From Chrysochromulina tobinii (lineage: Eukaryota > Haptophyta > Prymnesiales > Chrysochromulinaceae), in contig JWZX01003010.1 of assembly GCA_001275005.1 (NCBI GenBank), forward strand, positions 1 to 19,156: a DNA stretch of 19,156 nucleotides, given 5' to 3'. Below, one piece after another: positions 7,231-15,746 of the stretch. The position numbers and the translations under genes were made by a program. A model generated the notes under the pieces. That model searched no databases. It saw nothing but the letters and a program-made list of their open reading frames with translations, and was not told the origin of the DNA. Position 1 is the stretch's first letter. Every line of letters starts with the position of its first letter.

Positions 7231-8007
7231 TCATCGGGCCACAGGCACCGCGAGGATGTTGCTGGTCTGATATTTGTTCGTGCTCACCCTCGGCGACATG
7301 CGCAGGCCGAGGCCACCGAGCCCAGGTGTTAGGCCCGACGAGGCCCCTGTCTCCGAGGCCTGCGCCTCGTGCGCTGCGCGCACGTCGACCTGGAGCATCG
7401 GGCGCCTCGGCAGCGGTGGCGGTGGCGGCGGCGCCGCCGCCGCGAGGGCCCGCACAGCCCGCTCGTCGCCGCTCTCCTGCAGCAGTGCCAGGGCTTCGTC
7501 CACGTAGCCATCGCGCGTGGCCTTGTCGGAGAGGGCGTCGGCCACCTCGCCCGCATCGAGGCCCTCCAGCAGTATGCCGGTGATCTTGCCCGCAAGGTCC
7601 GAGTAGAGCTCGGCCGGGAAGCGTGCGCTGAGCGTGAGGTAGAGGAGGTTGCCCTGAAGCTGACGCCGCACACCAGCGGCGCGCTGCAGCCCCGCGCCCG
7701 TGTCGGATGCGGGAGGAGCCGGCGGCGGCGGTGCTGGTGCGCCCGCAGAGTCAGCACGGCGCGGCTTCCAGCGCGCAGGCGGTAGCGGCAGGTGCCTGGG
7801 GCTCGGCGCCCGCAGGAAGCTGGCGCCGGCGTGGGCCACCACTGCCTTGCTACTGGCTGCAGGGTCGCCCTTGAACTTGCCGTCGAGGGAGGGCACCTTC
7901 CGTATCCCTGGCGGCAGCGGCGGCGGCGGCGGACGCTGCGACGGCGCCTTGCCGCCCTCTGGCTTGGCTCCGGCGCCGGCTGGATTCTTCTTGCTGCTCT
8001 TTCCCAT
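7231..8007 (-). CDS. Stand-alone MLLE (PABC) domain protein
   Basis: 258 residues. Residues about 115-178 match the MLLE domain found at the C-terminus of poly(A)-binding protein and in UBR5: a first helix region GNLLYLTLSARFP, the hallmark KITGILLE at 141-148 (KITGMLLE in PABP), then YVDEALALLQE. MLLE domains bind PAM2 peptides of translation and mRNA-decay factors, so a cytoplasmic mRNA-related adaptor role is inferred. No RRM or HECT domain is present. The N-terminal 110 residues are basic, proline-rich and probably disordered, and the tail after 180 is also low in complexity. The ATG at 8005-8007 is the first in frame and opens with a lysine-rich start (MGKSSKKNP). The gene lies 368 bp downstream of the monooxygenase gene on the same strand. 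Confidence 0.85.
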   Translation of the reverse strand: MGKSSKKNPAGAGAKPEGGKAPSQRPPPPPLPPGIRKVPSLDGKFKGDPAASSKAVVAHAGASFLRAPSPRHLPLPPARWKPRRADSAGAPAPPPPAPPASDTGAGLQRAAGVRRQLQGNLLYLTLSARFPAELYSDLAGKITGILLEGLDAGEVADALSDKATRDGYVDEALALLQESGDERAVRALAAAAPPPPPPLPRRPMLQVDVRAAHEAQASETGASSGLTPGLGGLGLRMSPRVSTNKYQTSNILAVPVAR

Positions 8008-8375
8008 GGACCGCTGTGATGAGGGACAGGAGCGCTACATGTTCATGTGGCACAGGAGTCACAGCGAAGTCCGCATTCCGAAAATAGCCGCGTGAAAGAA
8101 GTTTACCGGTACCAGTCCCGGGCGCCCGAAGACATGTACATGTCGCATGAGGTACACTATAGAGAGATCTAGCGTAGCGGCTAGGCGGCAAGAGTCCTAT
8201 TGTTATCCTAGTATCGTGAAAATAGACGACCCGACCCGCATGCCGACCCGCCGTCCGGTCGTGACCAAGCGCGGCGTGTAGCGTCGTGACGGCGGTCATG
8301 TCCCCTCAATCATTTCACAATTCCACAGCCCGCGATCGTTCATATGAACTACAGCTGGGTTTTTTGCCGTTGTAG
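8008..8375. other. Intergenic, 5' of the MLLE gene and 3' of the monooxygenase gene
   Basis: No gene seen. It should hold the MLLE gene promoter and the monooxygenase 3' untranslated region. The only clear structure is a 14-bp perfect palindrome GACATGTACATGTC at 8131-8144, about 125 bp upstream of the MLLE start. There is no convincing TATA box. Confidence 0.4.
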
Positions 8376-10514
8376 TCATTGCGCCTGATGGCGCCGCGCA
8401 TGCGGCGAGTACACCGGCGTCGGCAGCCCGTCGTACCGCGCAGCGAGCTGCAGCGCGACGAGGCGCGAGTAGTGGCGCGCCTGGCTCAAGTTACCACCCA
8501 TGAACCAAAGCCCTGGGACGCGCGTCGGCTTCCACATGTTACGCAGCTCGCCCAGAAAGGGGCCTGGGTCCTTGGGTGCACCCGACCCATAGCCCCAGAC
8601 CGGCCCGACGGCCTCGGCGACGCTCGGCGAGACAACGTCGCGCACAAAGTGATGCATCGACGAGTAGCCGGTGGCGTAGACGAGTAGGTCGGCGACGAGA
8701 CGTTCGCCCGACTCGAGAAGCACGGCGTCGCCGTCGAGCCGAGCAATGGAGGCACTGCTGCCGCTGCGCAGTCCGACCTTGCCCGTCGCGATGAGCGAGG
8801 CGCACCCCACGTCGATGTAGAAGCCGCCGCCCTGGCGGAAGCTCTTGCCGTAGACTCCGGTGCCGTCATGCCCAAAGTCGAGCTGGTAGCCGGCCTTCCG
8901 GAGGGACTCGTGGAGCGCCGCGTCGAGCGCCCTCATGCGCGCGGTGCCCTCTCTCCATCGCTCCTCTTGCACACGGTATGGGAGCGTCGTCGTCGTCAGG
9001 TCGGCGTCCTCGTGAGAGACCCCACGCGCCACCGCCTCCTCCGAGTAGAGAGCCTTCATCCCAATCTCGAGGATCGCCTCCTCCGACACCACGAGCCCCG
9101 CGGAGCGCTGTAGCATCGTCACCGTCGCCGCCCCTTGCTCCCACAAGTCCTGGCAGATGTCGTGCGCTGACGTGTTCGAGCCCACGACCACGGCGTGCCT
9201 GCCGGCGAAGCGGCCGCCCGCGCCGCCCGCGTAGTCCGAGCTGTGCAGCACCTCACCGGCGAACTTGCCTGGTGGCGAGGGCACCCGAGGGTACCCTGAC
9301 ATACCGGTCGCGAACACGACGTGCACGGGCCGCAGCACCGCCGCCGGCCGTCCATCACTCTCGACGACGACTTCCCAGCGCTCGTCACGGCGCTCCGCAC
9401 CACGCTCGTCACGGCGCTCCGCACCACGCTCGTCCAGAGCGTCGTGTTGGGCGGAGACCGTCTCATCCGACCGCGGCGTCGTGGCAGCCGCGCGCGGCAG
9501 CGGCTCGGGGCTCGTCCTGATGCGTGCAGCCTGCCTTGCACAAGGCTCCTTTGCACAAGGCTCCGCGATCCTCGGCGGCACGGCGCGCACCACGGACGTG
9601 CTCAGCGCGACGTCAATGTCCATGGCCTTGGCGTACAACTCGAGCCAATCGGCAAGCTTGTCGCGCGGCGTGAAGACAGGCCACGACGCGGGGAACGGGA
9701 TGTAGGGCAGGTGGTCGTACCACACCGGGTCGTGCAAGAGCAGGCCTGGGTACCGGCCTCTCCAGCTGTCGCCCACCCGTCGATGCTTCTCGATGCAAAC
9801 GTGTGGGATCCCGAGGAGCTTGAGCCGCGCGCCCAGGCTGAGGCCTGCCTGGCCGCACCCGATGATGAGCACGTACGGGTCCTCGGCCTCGCCGCCGAGC
9901 GCTCGAGGGAGCGACGCGGCGCGGTGCTCATGCCAATAGCGCCGTCCAGGCCGCGGCTGCGAAATCTCGCGTACCGTCTGCACTGGATGGCCCAACGGGC
10001 GGCGGACGCCCGTGGCAAACGGGCGAGCTTCGAGCGTCTGCAGACTCGTAGCAAGCGTGAACGCCTTGCCGTCCTCGTTGATCCGCACGTGAGCCTTGCC
10101 GTGACCTGCTGTCGTTCGAAATGTGATCCAGCTCTCTGCCATCCCGCTGTCCGGGCTCGTGCTCGGGCTGCCACTGTCCACGGCCCAGCTATGGGGCGCG
10201 GCTGCGGACACCGTCGCCGTGAGTGCCTTGGAGATCTCGTCTCTGCCTTCGAAAGTCTCAATGCTCCATGTGAAGGCCACCATGTCCCTCCAATACGCGC
10301 GCTCCGTCGAGAAGCACTCATGCGCCGTGCCGTTCGCAAGCCCGTCGGTGAATTGAGCAAGCCAATGAGACACACGTGCGTGCGCTGACGTGCACAGAGC
10401 TCGGCGAGCGGGCCGCCGCTTGGTGGCGAGAATAGGCAGCCGGCGCATCCTCATTACGCCACTCAACATGAAATGCACAAGAAAAGTCCTCAATGTGTGA
10501 ATTGGACTGTTCAT
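8376..10514 (-). CDS. Flavin-containing monooxygenase with N-terminal NTF2-like domain
   Basis: 712 residues from the ATG at 10512-10514; an ATG at 10454 would give 692 residues. Family reaction: NADPH- and O2-dependent oxygenation of a small nucleophile via a C4a-hydroperoxyflavin. Residues about 50-162 are NTF2/SnoaL-like. FAD-binding GCGQAGLSLG is at 219-228, RYPGLLLHDP at 254-263, and the FMO/BVMO fingerprint F-x-G-x-x-x-H-x-x-x-Y at 418-428. The NADPH-binding GSNTSA is at 445-450, and the C-terminal ATGYS motif is present. The NTF2-FMO fusion is known from fungi and bacteria. A linker at about 315-380 is swollen by short tandem repeats. The Arg-rich start (MRMRRLPILATKRR) could be a mitochondrial presequence. 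Substrate unknown. The gene is 232 bp downstream of the deaminase-like gene. Confidence 0.95.
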   Translation of the reverse strand: MNSPIHTLRTFLVHFMLSGVMRMRRLPILATKRRPARRALCTSAHARVSHWLAQFTDGLANGTAHECFSTERAYWRDMVAFTWSIETFEGRDEISKALTATVSAAAPHSWAVDSGSPSTSPDSGMAESWITFRTTAGHGKAHVRINEDGKAFTLATSLQTLEARPFATGVRRPLGHPVQTVREISQPRPGRRYWHEHRAASLPRALGGEAEDPYVLIIGCGQAGLSLGARLKLLGIPHVCIEKHRRVGDSWRGRYPGLLLHDPVWYDHLPYIPFPASWPVFTPRDKLADWLELYAKAMDIDVALSTSVVRAVPPRIAEPCAKEPCARQAARIRTSPEPLPRAAATTPRSDETVSAQHDALDERGAERRDERGAERRDERWEVVVESDGRPAAVLRPVHVVFATGMSGYPRVPSPPGKFAGEVLHSSDYAGGAGGRFAGRHAVVVGSNTSAHDICQDLWEQGAATVTMLQRSAGLVVSEEAILEIGMKALYSEEAVARGVSHEDADLTTTTLPYRVQEERWREGTARMRALDAALHESLRKAGYQLDFGHDGTGVYGKSFRQGGGFYIDVGCASLIATGKVGLRSGSSASIARLDGDAVLLESGERLVADLLVYATGYSSMHHFVRDVVSPSVAEAVGPVWGYGSGAPKDPGPFLGELRNMWKPTRVPGLWFMGGNLSQARHYSRLVALQLAARYDGLPTPVYSPHARRHQAQ
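9379..9564 (-). repeat. 24-bp and 15-bp tandem repeats in the monooxygenase linker
   Basis: A 24-bp unit starting CGCTCGTCACGG is present about 2.4 times from 9379 (9379, 9403, partial at 9427), encoding repeated ERRDERGA. TTGCACAAGGCTCC is at 9536-9549 and again at 9551-9564. Both periods are multiples of three, so the frame is kept. Confidence 0.85.
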
Positions 10515-10746
10515 AGTCCTCAAGCGTGAATGTGATGTGCGAGTATGAATGCTCCTTAGACACCCCTTGGACACCCCGGACGGGCTATCATCCTTTGGTC
10601 CACCAGAAGCTGTGAAGGTCAGCTCATCTCACTAGTGTGGGCATGTGAACCTGGGGATGAATGATTCCATGCGTGGACTGGATCTCTTGTCGGTGTACAA
10701 AATCGATGCGAATCCCGCGCCGTTGCTTCCCGCGAAACATTGGAAA

Positions 10747-11826
10747 TCAGTCCTCGAAGAAGAAGTGAGCACCAGCGAGTCGCAAGAGCTCCTCGCCTGC
10801 CTCCACTCCGAGTGCTCGGGCCTGCTCCTCACTCGCGTTGGAGGCCGTATGGCGTGTCGTGCGCAGCACTCGTGCGCCGTCTGGCCTCGCCAGCAAGCAA
10901 GACAAGAGCCAAGAGCTGTCCTCGCAAAGCTTCATGTGCGCTGCTAGCGGCGGCCTCCCCTCCCATGGCGCGGCGCCATCTACGGTGCTCAGGAAGGCGA
11001 GCTCCGCGGCTGCTGCGATGCGCGACACGCGATCATCCGCTGCATGGAGCAGTCTCAGCAGGTCCGTCTGATCTGTTCGGCACACAGCACACACGATGCC
11101 TTGCCCACAGGCAGGGAGCATCTCATCCGAAGAGAGCTCATGCTGGCAGCGCGAGGACAGGCCGAGGCGGTCCAGCCCTGCCTTGGCTAGCACAAGCACG
11201 TCGACCTCACCACCATCGAGTGCATCCAAGCGCGCCTTCACGTTGCCCCTCAAATTGACTGGCGTCACGTCCGGGCGCATGGCGAGGAGTTGGGCCTGCC
11301 GCCGAACAGACGATGAGCCGACGCGAGCGTTGAGTGGCACGCCGGCCACCGATTCGGCTCCAACCAGCACGTCGTATGGATTCTCACGCGCTGAGTGGTA
11401 GCCGATGGCGAGCCCCGGCTTCCAACGACGGAGCGGCGGCAAGTCCTTCAAGCTGTGCACGGCGACGTCAATCTCACGCTTGATGACTGCATCGTCGAGC
11501 AAGCCCGTAAAGTCGACCTTTTCGCCTTGAGCTAGCGTAGAAGCGGCAACCGAAGAACCGATGGGCTGATCGCCCGTTGAGCTGATTCGCACGAGCTCGT
11601 ATGTCATGGACGGCTCGGCTCGCTGCAGAGCACGCGCGCACGCTTCGGCCTGCGTGCAAGCCAGCGGTGATGGACGTGTGCCGATGCAAACGTGCAGCGC
11701 CGACGCTATGTGAAGACGACCGAGTAGGAGCAGAGAAACAATGCTAGGAGTCCATGCAAGCTGTGTCTGCACGGACATCGATCGGAGGCTCGGAGCAATC
11801 GGGTAGGGTGGGGGGCCCTCCCTCAT
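10747..11826 (-). CDS. hemC: Porphobilinogen deaminase-like protein lacking the cofactor cysteine
   Basis: 359 residues. Hydroxymethylbilane synthase joins four porphobilinogens in heme and chlorophyll synthesis. Family motifs are clear: GTRPSPLACTQ (49-59), VHSLKDLP (123-130) with the catalytic Asp, GSSSVRRQAQL (170-180), NLRGNVKARL (191-200) and LPACGQGIVC (237-246). In the normal cofactor segment (ERAFL...GGC-x-x-P) this protein reads ELAFL then DGAAPWEGRPPLAAH (283-297). The Cys that carries the dipyrromethane cofactor is absent, and the Arg of ERAFL is Leu. No other frame restores a Cys. The N-terminus has a hydrophobic run (IVSLLLLGRLHIASA, about 29-43) as in bipartite plastid presequences; M17 (11778) may be the real start. 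Either a diverged paralogue with another role or an inactive enzyme; a typical copy would be expected elsewhere. Confidence 0.92.
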   Translation of the reverse strand: MREGPPPYPIAPSLRSMSVQTQLAWTPSIVSLLLLGRLHIASALHVCIGTRPSPLACTQAEACARALQRAEPSMTYELVRISSTGDQPIGSSVAASTLAQGEKVDFTGLLDDAVIKREIDVAVHSLKDLPPLRRWKPGLAIGYHSARENPYDVLVGAESVAGVPLNARVGSSSVRRQAQLLAMRPDVTPVNLRGNVKARLDALDGGEVDVLVLAKAGLDRLGLSSRCQHELSSDEMLPACGQGIVCAVCRTDQTDLLRLLHAADDRVSRIAAAAELAFLSTVDGAAPWEGRPPLAAHMKLCEDSSWLLSCLLARPDGARVLRTTRHTASNASEEQARALGVEAGEELLRLAGAHFFFED

Positions 11827-12051
11827 CGGACTGCGGTTGACGCAACTTTTGTTCCAAAAAGAGAGAACGACCGAAATAGACGAAACCTTTCATGGCGAGG
11901 CCATGCCCATGCTCACTCTAAAGGGGACGCGGCCGAGGTGGCCATCTCATGGATGCTGTGACCAGGCAGCTGGGCATGTGATTTAGCAAGCACCTCATCC
12001 CCTCCGCGGGCTGTGCAGCGTTCTCGCCTGCCACCCAGCCGCTCTCCGGCC
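11827..12051. other. Intergenic between the membrane-protein and deaminase-like genes
   Basis: No gene seen. Both neighbours are on the minus strand, so this holds the deaminase-like gene's promoter and the membrane-protein 3' untranslated region. No clear motif. Confidence 0.4.
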
Positions 12052-12164
12052 TTAGTTCGCCTTGACCTTGGCGGGAGATGAACTCGCCTTGGCCTTGGCG
12101 GGAGATGAACTCGCCTTGACCTTGGCGGGAGATTAACTCGCCTTGACCTTGGCGGGAGAGACGC
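12052..12164 (-). repeat. Four 27-bp tandem repeats at the membrane-protein 3' end
   Basis: The unit, plus-strand TCGCCTTGACCTTGGCGGGA and on, recurs at 12057, 12084, 12111 and 12138, period 27. Read in the gene's frame it encodes SSSPAKVKA-type nonapeptides. In one unit a TCA codon has become TAA (12133-12135), which ends the protein there. The remaining 26 codons stay open to another in-frame TAA at 12052-12054. Confidence 0.9.
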
Positions 12165-13368
12165 TGCTCGTGCTGCCGCCGCCGACGCTCGCCGAGCACG
12201 AGGGCGTTGGTTTCACGTCGATGCCAGCGTTGGCAGCGGCAAGCTTCGCGGCCACCAACTCGGCGGCCGCCTCTTCAGCCGCCGCCTTGGCCTCACGCCG
12301 GTTGTCGCGTGCCACCTTACGAGCGCCCACCACCAGGAGAGCACCGACGCTCGCGCCGTACGCGTACAGCCAGTAGGGCGCGAGTGGATGCGCCGTATCG
12401 AGGGTCGGGCGCGCGAGGTGCGTGAGTACGGCCATCCCGACCCACAGAGGGTACTTGGGCACGCTCGCCCCGATGCGCAGCACGCCAGCGAGATTGCCGA
12501 GTGTGTTGATCATCAAAAAGGCTCCGACCCGGTGGTGCTCGTACGAGGCGAGGACGAAGCCAAAGGTGAGCATCAGCCCGTAGGTGGTGACGAGCACCGA
12601 GTGGGGCGCGAGGTTCTTGCGCCGGATCGTCATCAGGAACGCATTGAGCTGGATGATCCACACGTACAGAAACTGCGTCGAGAAGCGACGCAGCCCGAAG
12701 AGACATCCCATGGTCGCGTGGAACTGCATCGCCGAGAAGAAGAAGCGCGTCGGCGCATTCGCGTCGAGGTCGCGGATCGTGTTCGAGTGGCCTGCCTCGC
12801 CTACGGCCGCAGAGCCCACATCGGCTGCGAGGAGCGTGCCTAGCACGATCGCAATGTTCAGATGGTAGTTGGGCTCGAGGCCGTGCTTGAGCTCGTACCA
12901 GGTCACCAGCATCCCGAGCAGCGAGCGGCACGCGAAGATGATCGAGTGCAGGCGGTACTCGGGCCAGATGCGGTAGCCGGAGGCGATGCGCTTGAGCGGG
13001 ATGTGGAAGATGAGCGACGAGAGCGAGAGCGACGCGTGCACAGCAATCGTCAGCAGCGTCGCCCCCGAGGCGGAGAATCGCATATCGCTCGGCCCAACGT
13101 TGGCGAAGCGGTAAAGAAATGAGAGCAGGCAGTAGATGCCCAGCGTCTTGTGAAAGTTGAAGTTATCCTCCTTGGTGAACAGCCGCTCGTAGATGGTCTT
13201 CAGGCCTGGGCCTCGCAGGCAGATGAGCCCGACGATGAGCACGAGCACCGTGGCCGCATAGACAGAGGGCATATCGATGCTCGGCGGCGGCGGCGGTAGC
13301 GGCGGCAGCGGTGCCGCCTTCTTCTTGAACCAGGCCACGCTCGTGGCGAGCAAGACAGCGGCGCTCAT
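12133..13368 (-). CDS. Polytopic membrane protein, unrecognised
   Basis: 411 residues from the ATG at 13366-13368. A hydrophobic start (SAAVLLATSVAW) and a Pro-rich patch are followed by about eight to ten predicted membrane segments spread from residue 35 to 350, for example VYAATVLVLIVGLICL, LGIYCLLSFLYRF, GATLLTIAVHASLSLSSLIF and TTYGLMLTFGFVLASY. Several histidines lie in or next to these segments. The C-terminus is a charged Ala-rich helix (AAAEEAAAELVAAKLAAA) and a Ser-Pro-Ala-Lys tail. I do not recognise the family and assign no function. It is divergent from the casein kinase gene, with 236 bp between the two starts. The tail is a repeat cut short by a stop codon (see the 27-bp repeats). 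Confidence 0.82.
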   Translation of the reverse strand: MSAAVLLATSVAWFKKKAAPLPPLPPPPPSIDMPSVYAATVLVLIVGLICLRGPGLKTIYERLFTKEDNFNFHKTLGIYCLLSFLYRFANVGPSDMRFSASGATLLTIAVHASLSLSSLIFHIPLKRIASGYRIWPEYRLHSIIFACRSLLGMLVTWYELKHGLEPNYHLNIAIVLGTLLAADVGSAAVGEAGHSNTIRDLDANAPTRFFFSAMQFHATMGCLFGLRRFSTQFLYVWIIQLNAFLMTIRRKNLAPHSVLVTTYGLMLTFGFVLASYEHHRVGAFLMINTLGNLAGVLRIGASVPKYPLWVGMAVLTHLARPTLDTAHPLAPYWLYAYGASVGALLVVGARKVARDNRREAKAAAEEAAAELVAAKLAAANAGIDVKPTPSCSASVGGGSTSSVSPAKVKAS

Positions 13369-13604
13369 GGAATAGCCGAGCGTCGGCACTAAACGACACC
13401 TCCCTTTGCGAGATCGACTTCATCAAGTTGCGGGCGCCGTTGGCCGACGTCAACAGTCAGTAAGACGGTCAGTCAGTGACCCGATCGTCTCGGCCAAGTT
13501 CGGGAGATCGTTGGCCTTGATGGCGCACGTCATTATTCCAAGTGCGGTCCGTAGTTTAGTGGCGAGGCAAAAGGAGGCATCCGCTCGCTCGACTTGTGCG
13601 GGCG
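13369..13604. promoter_or_regulatory. Shared promoter region of divergent genes
   Basis: 236 bp lie between the membrane-protein start (minus) and the casein kinase start (plus), so promoters must overlap or share elements. It contains ACGTCA cores near 13444 and 13527 (bZIP-type half sites) and repeated GGTCAGT/CAGTCAGT. Functional use is inferred only from position. Confidence 0.4.
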
Positions 13605-14780
13605 ATGGCAACCATGGAGATTCGGGTGGCCAACAAGTACCGCCTCGGGCGGAAGATTGGATCCGGCTCGTTCGGAGACATTTACCTCGGCACGCACATC
13701 TCCACGGGCGAGGAGGTGGCCATCAAGCTCGAGTCGATCAAGAGCAAGCACCCGCAGCTGCTTTACGAGTCAAAGCTGTACAAGATCCTGGGCGGCGGCG
13801 TGGGCATCCCCAGCGTCCGCTCGTTCACCGTGGAGGGCGACTACAATGTCATGGTGCTGGACCTGCTCGGCCCGTCCCTCGAGGATCTGTTCAACTTCTG
13901 CGACAGGCACGCTGCCGCATATGCTCGACGACGACGGCGCGTTGCGTTGGCCCCGCGTCGCCACCCCTTTGCCGCGGGGCCGGCGGTGGGGGGGAGCGCC
14001 GTCCCCGCTCGCCGACCGCCTCTGGCCTCCCCGCGCCTGCATGGAGCTGCGTGCTCGCCCCTTTTTTGGTCTAGCGCTGATCCTTGCTCGTGCCTCGTGC
14101 GTGTGTGGCCGCGCAGGAAGTTCAACCTGAAGACGATCCTGATGATCGCCGACCAGATGCTGCTGCGCATCGAGTACATCCACCACAAGTCCTTCCTCCA
14201 TCGCGACATCAAGCCCGACAACTTCCTCATTGGCTTGGGCCGCAAGGCCAACTTGATCCACTGCATCGACTTCGGCCTCGCCAAAAAGTACCGCGACCCG
14301 AAGACGCACCAGCACATCCCGTACCGCGAGAACAAGAACCTCACGGGCACAGCTCGCTACGCGTCGATCAACACGCACCTGGGCATCGAGCAGAGCCGCA
14401 GAGACGATCTGGAGGCACTCGGCTACATCCTCATGTACTTTCTGCGAGGCTCGCTTCCGTGGCAGGGCCTCAAGGCCGCGACCAAGAAGCAGAAGTACGA
14501 CATGATCTCCGAGAAGAAGTCGTCGACGCCCGTCGAGGAGCTCTGCCGCTCGTACCCGGCCGAGTTCGCAATGTACCTCGGCTACTGCCGCTCGCTCGAG
14601 TTCGCCGACAAGCCCGACTACTCGTACCTGCGCAAGATGTTCAAGGACCTCTTCTTCCGCGAGGGATTCGCGGACGACCACAACTTCGACTGGACGCTCA
14701 AAAACTCGGGGCAGGCGCAGGCGCAGGCGCAGCAGAGCGAGGGCGTGCTAGTAGGGGACCCAGAGGGGTCTCGGTTTTGA
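13605..14780 (+). CDS. Casein kinase I (CK1 family), two exons
   Basis: Exons 13605-13906 and 14117-14780 give 321 residues. This serine/threonine kinase acts widely in signalling and trafficking. It has P-loop GSGSFG (19-24), the invariant Lys in VAIKLE (41), HRDIKPDN (129-136), DFG (152-154) and the CK1 signature [20 protein letters not shown]. The intron position is set by the family sequence NFC-D/N-R-K-F, which continues exactly across the join. Two starts are close: ATG at 13605 and ATG at 13614, the latter in a perfect ACCATGG context; the CK1 family usually starts near the second. The C-terminal tail is short and ends with a QAQAQAQQ run. The gene is convergent with the BEACH-VPS9 gene downstream. 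Confidence 0.96.
   Translation: MATMEIRVANKYRLGRKIGSGSFGDIYLGTHISTGEEVAIKLESIKSKHPQLLYESKLYKILGGGVGIPSVRSFTVEGDYNVMVLDLLGPSLEDLFNFCDRHAAAYARRRRRVALAPRRHPFAAGPAVGGSAVPARRPPLASPRLHGAACSPLFWSSADPCSCLVRVWPRRKFNLKTILMIADQMLLRIEYIHHKSFLHRDIKPDNFLIGLGRKANLIHCIDFGLAKKYRDPKTHQHIPYRENKNLTGTARYASINTHLGIEQSRRDDLEALGYILMYFLRGSLPWQGLKAATKKQKYDMISEKKSSTPVEELCRSYPAEFAMYLGYCRSLEFADKPDYSYLRKMFKDLFFREGFADDHNFDWTLKNSGQAQAQAQQSEGVLVGDPEGSRF
13907..14116 (+). other. GC-AG intron in the casein kinase gene, 210 nt
   Basis: Donor CGACAG|GCACGC and acceptor CCGCGCAG|GAAGTT. Removing it joins FNFCDR to KFNLKTIL, as in the family. Its length is a multiple of three and it has no in-frame stop, so an unspliced mRNA would still be open with 70 extra residues inside the kinase domain. 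Confidence 0.85.
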
Positions 14781-15746
14781 CACAGCCGATGTGACTCAGG
14801 GGATCGATAATGTGCAGGCATGCGGCATGGACTTGAGTCTTGACACTCCCGTCACGAGTATGTTCGAATCGTTGTAAGAGGTACGCACGCATTCTAGTGT
14901 GACGGAGACACCGCCTGGGATGTTGCTGTTCTGAGCTTTGTAATATGTGGACACGGAGCCAGACGATCTGTGGCATACATGCAAAATCAACTAACGTTAG
15001 ACGAACCTCCTCAAACATCATGCCACAGACTCCGGCACTCCCGCGAACGGACAACTCTCAAGCGGCCGACAGCGCGTCCCTCGCCGCGTCCGGGACATGC
15101 TCGGACCACGGACGCGCGCGAGGAGTGCGTTTTTTTTACTGGAGTAGATGGAGCTCGATGAGCGGCCGTTAACGCGGCACACCCTGGGCTCCGAAACCGG
15201 AGGTCGCCTTGAGGGCGAAACTAAGGGCAAGGGGCACCCGCGATTCATCACAGATCGTCGGGGGTGACGGGGCGTGATGGCGGGGAGAATGCATGGGTGC
15301 GGTTGTGCATGCGTGAGCCTGTAAGGTTTGGCTTCGAGCTTGAAGACCTGCCGTCGAGGGCGGATGTGGCTCGTCGGACGTCGGGCCGCGGTCCGATGAG
15401 TCATCTCCATAACTCTCTCAATAATCTCCATAACTCTCCTCAGTAGTGAATCTCTCGGGGCGGGGGCGAGGGTGGTGGAGCATCTGCCGCTCTCGCCTTC
15501 GAAAGCGAGGGTGGTGGGGCATCCGGTTGATCTACGAGTATGCGAGAAGTTGCCATCGGCGCGCGTCAGGGCCGCCGGCCGCGACCCTCGAGCTCAGACA
15601 GCTTATCGAGGCGCAAAGCAGGCGGTGCCATGCTCTCCCTCGCCGCAGCAGCTGCCTGCTTGCTACTTCTCCTGAGCTCAGCGCACCGTGAGCGCTGCGA
15701 CTCCCGTCGATGTCAACGCGGGCTTTGCGACCAGCTCACCGGTACC
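14781..15746. other. Convergent intergenic region, no clear gene
   Basis: This is the space between the ends of two convergent genes and should hold both 3' untranslated regions. ATCTCCATAACTCTC occurs at 15403-15417 and 15424-15438 (period 21). GCGAGGGTGGTGG followed by (A/G)GCATC occurs at 15466 and 15505 (period 39). An open plus-strand stretch from about 15630 begins with a hydrophobic run but runs antisense into the VPS9 exon; I do not count it as a gene. Confidence 0.4.

Noticed and set aside
7797-7854. PAM2-like peptide in the MLLE protein (SKAVVAHAGASFLRAPSP)
   Set aside because: It has a Phe and nearby prolines, but the Ala-to-Phe spacing is one residue off and the Leu-Asn pair is missing. 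Too weak to claim self-binding.
9321-10388. Plus-strand open frame of 355 codons opposite the monooxygenase
   Set aside because: Shadow of the monooxygenase gene, whose motifs are complete on the minus strand.
13770-14681. Minus-strand open frame across the casein kinase gene
   Set aside because: Antisense shadow; it runs across the intron and has no recognisable domain.
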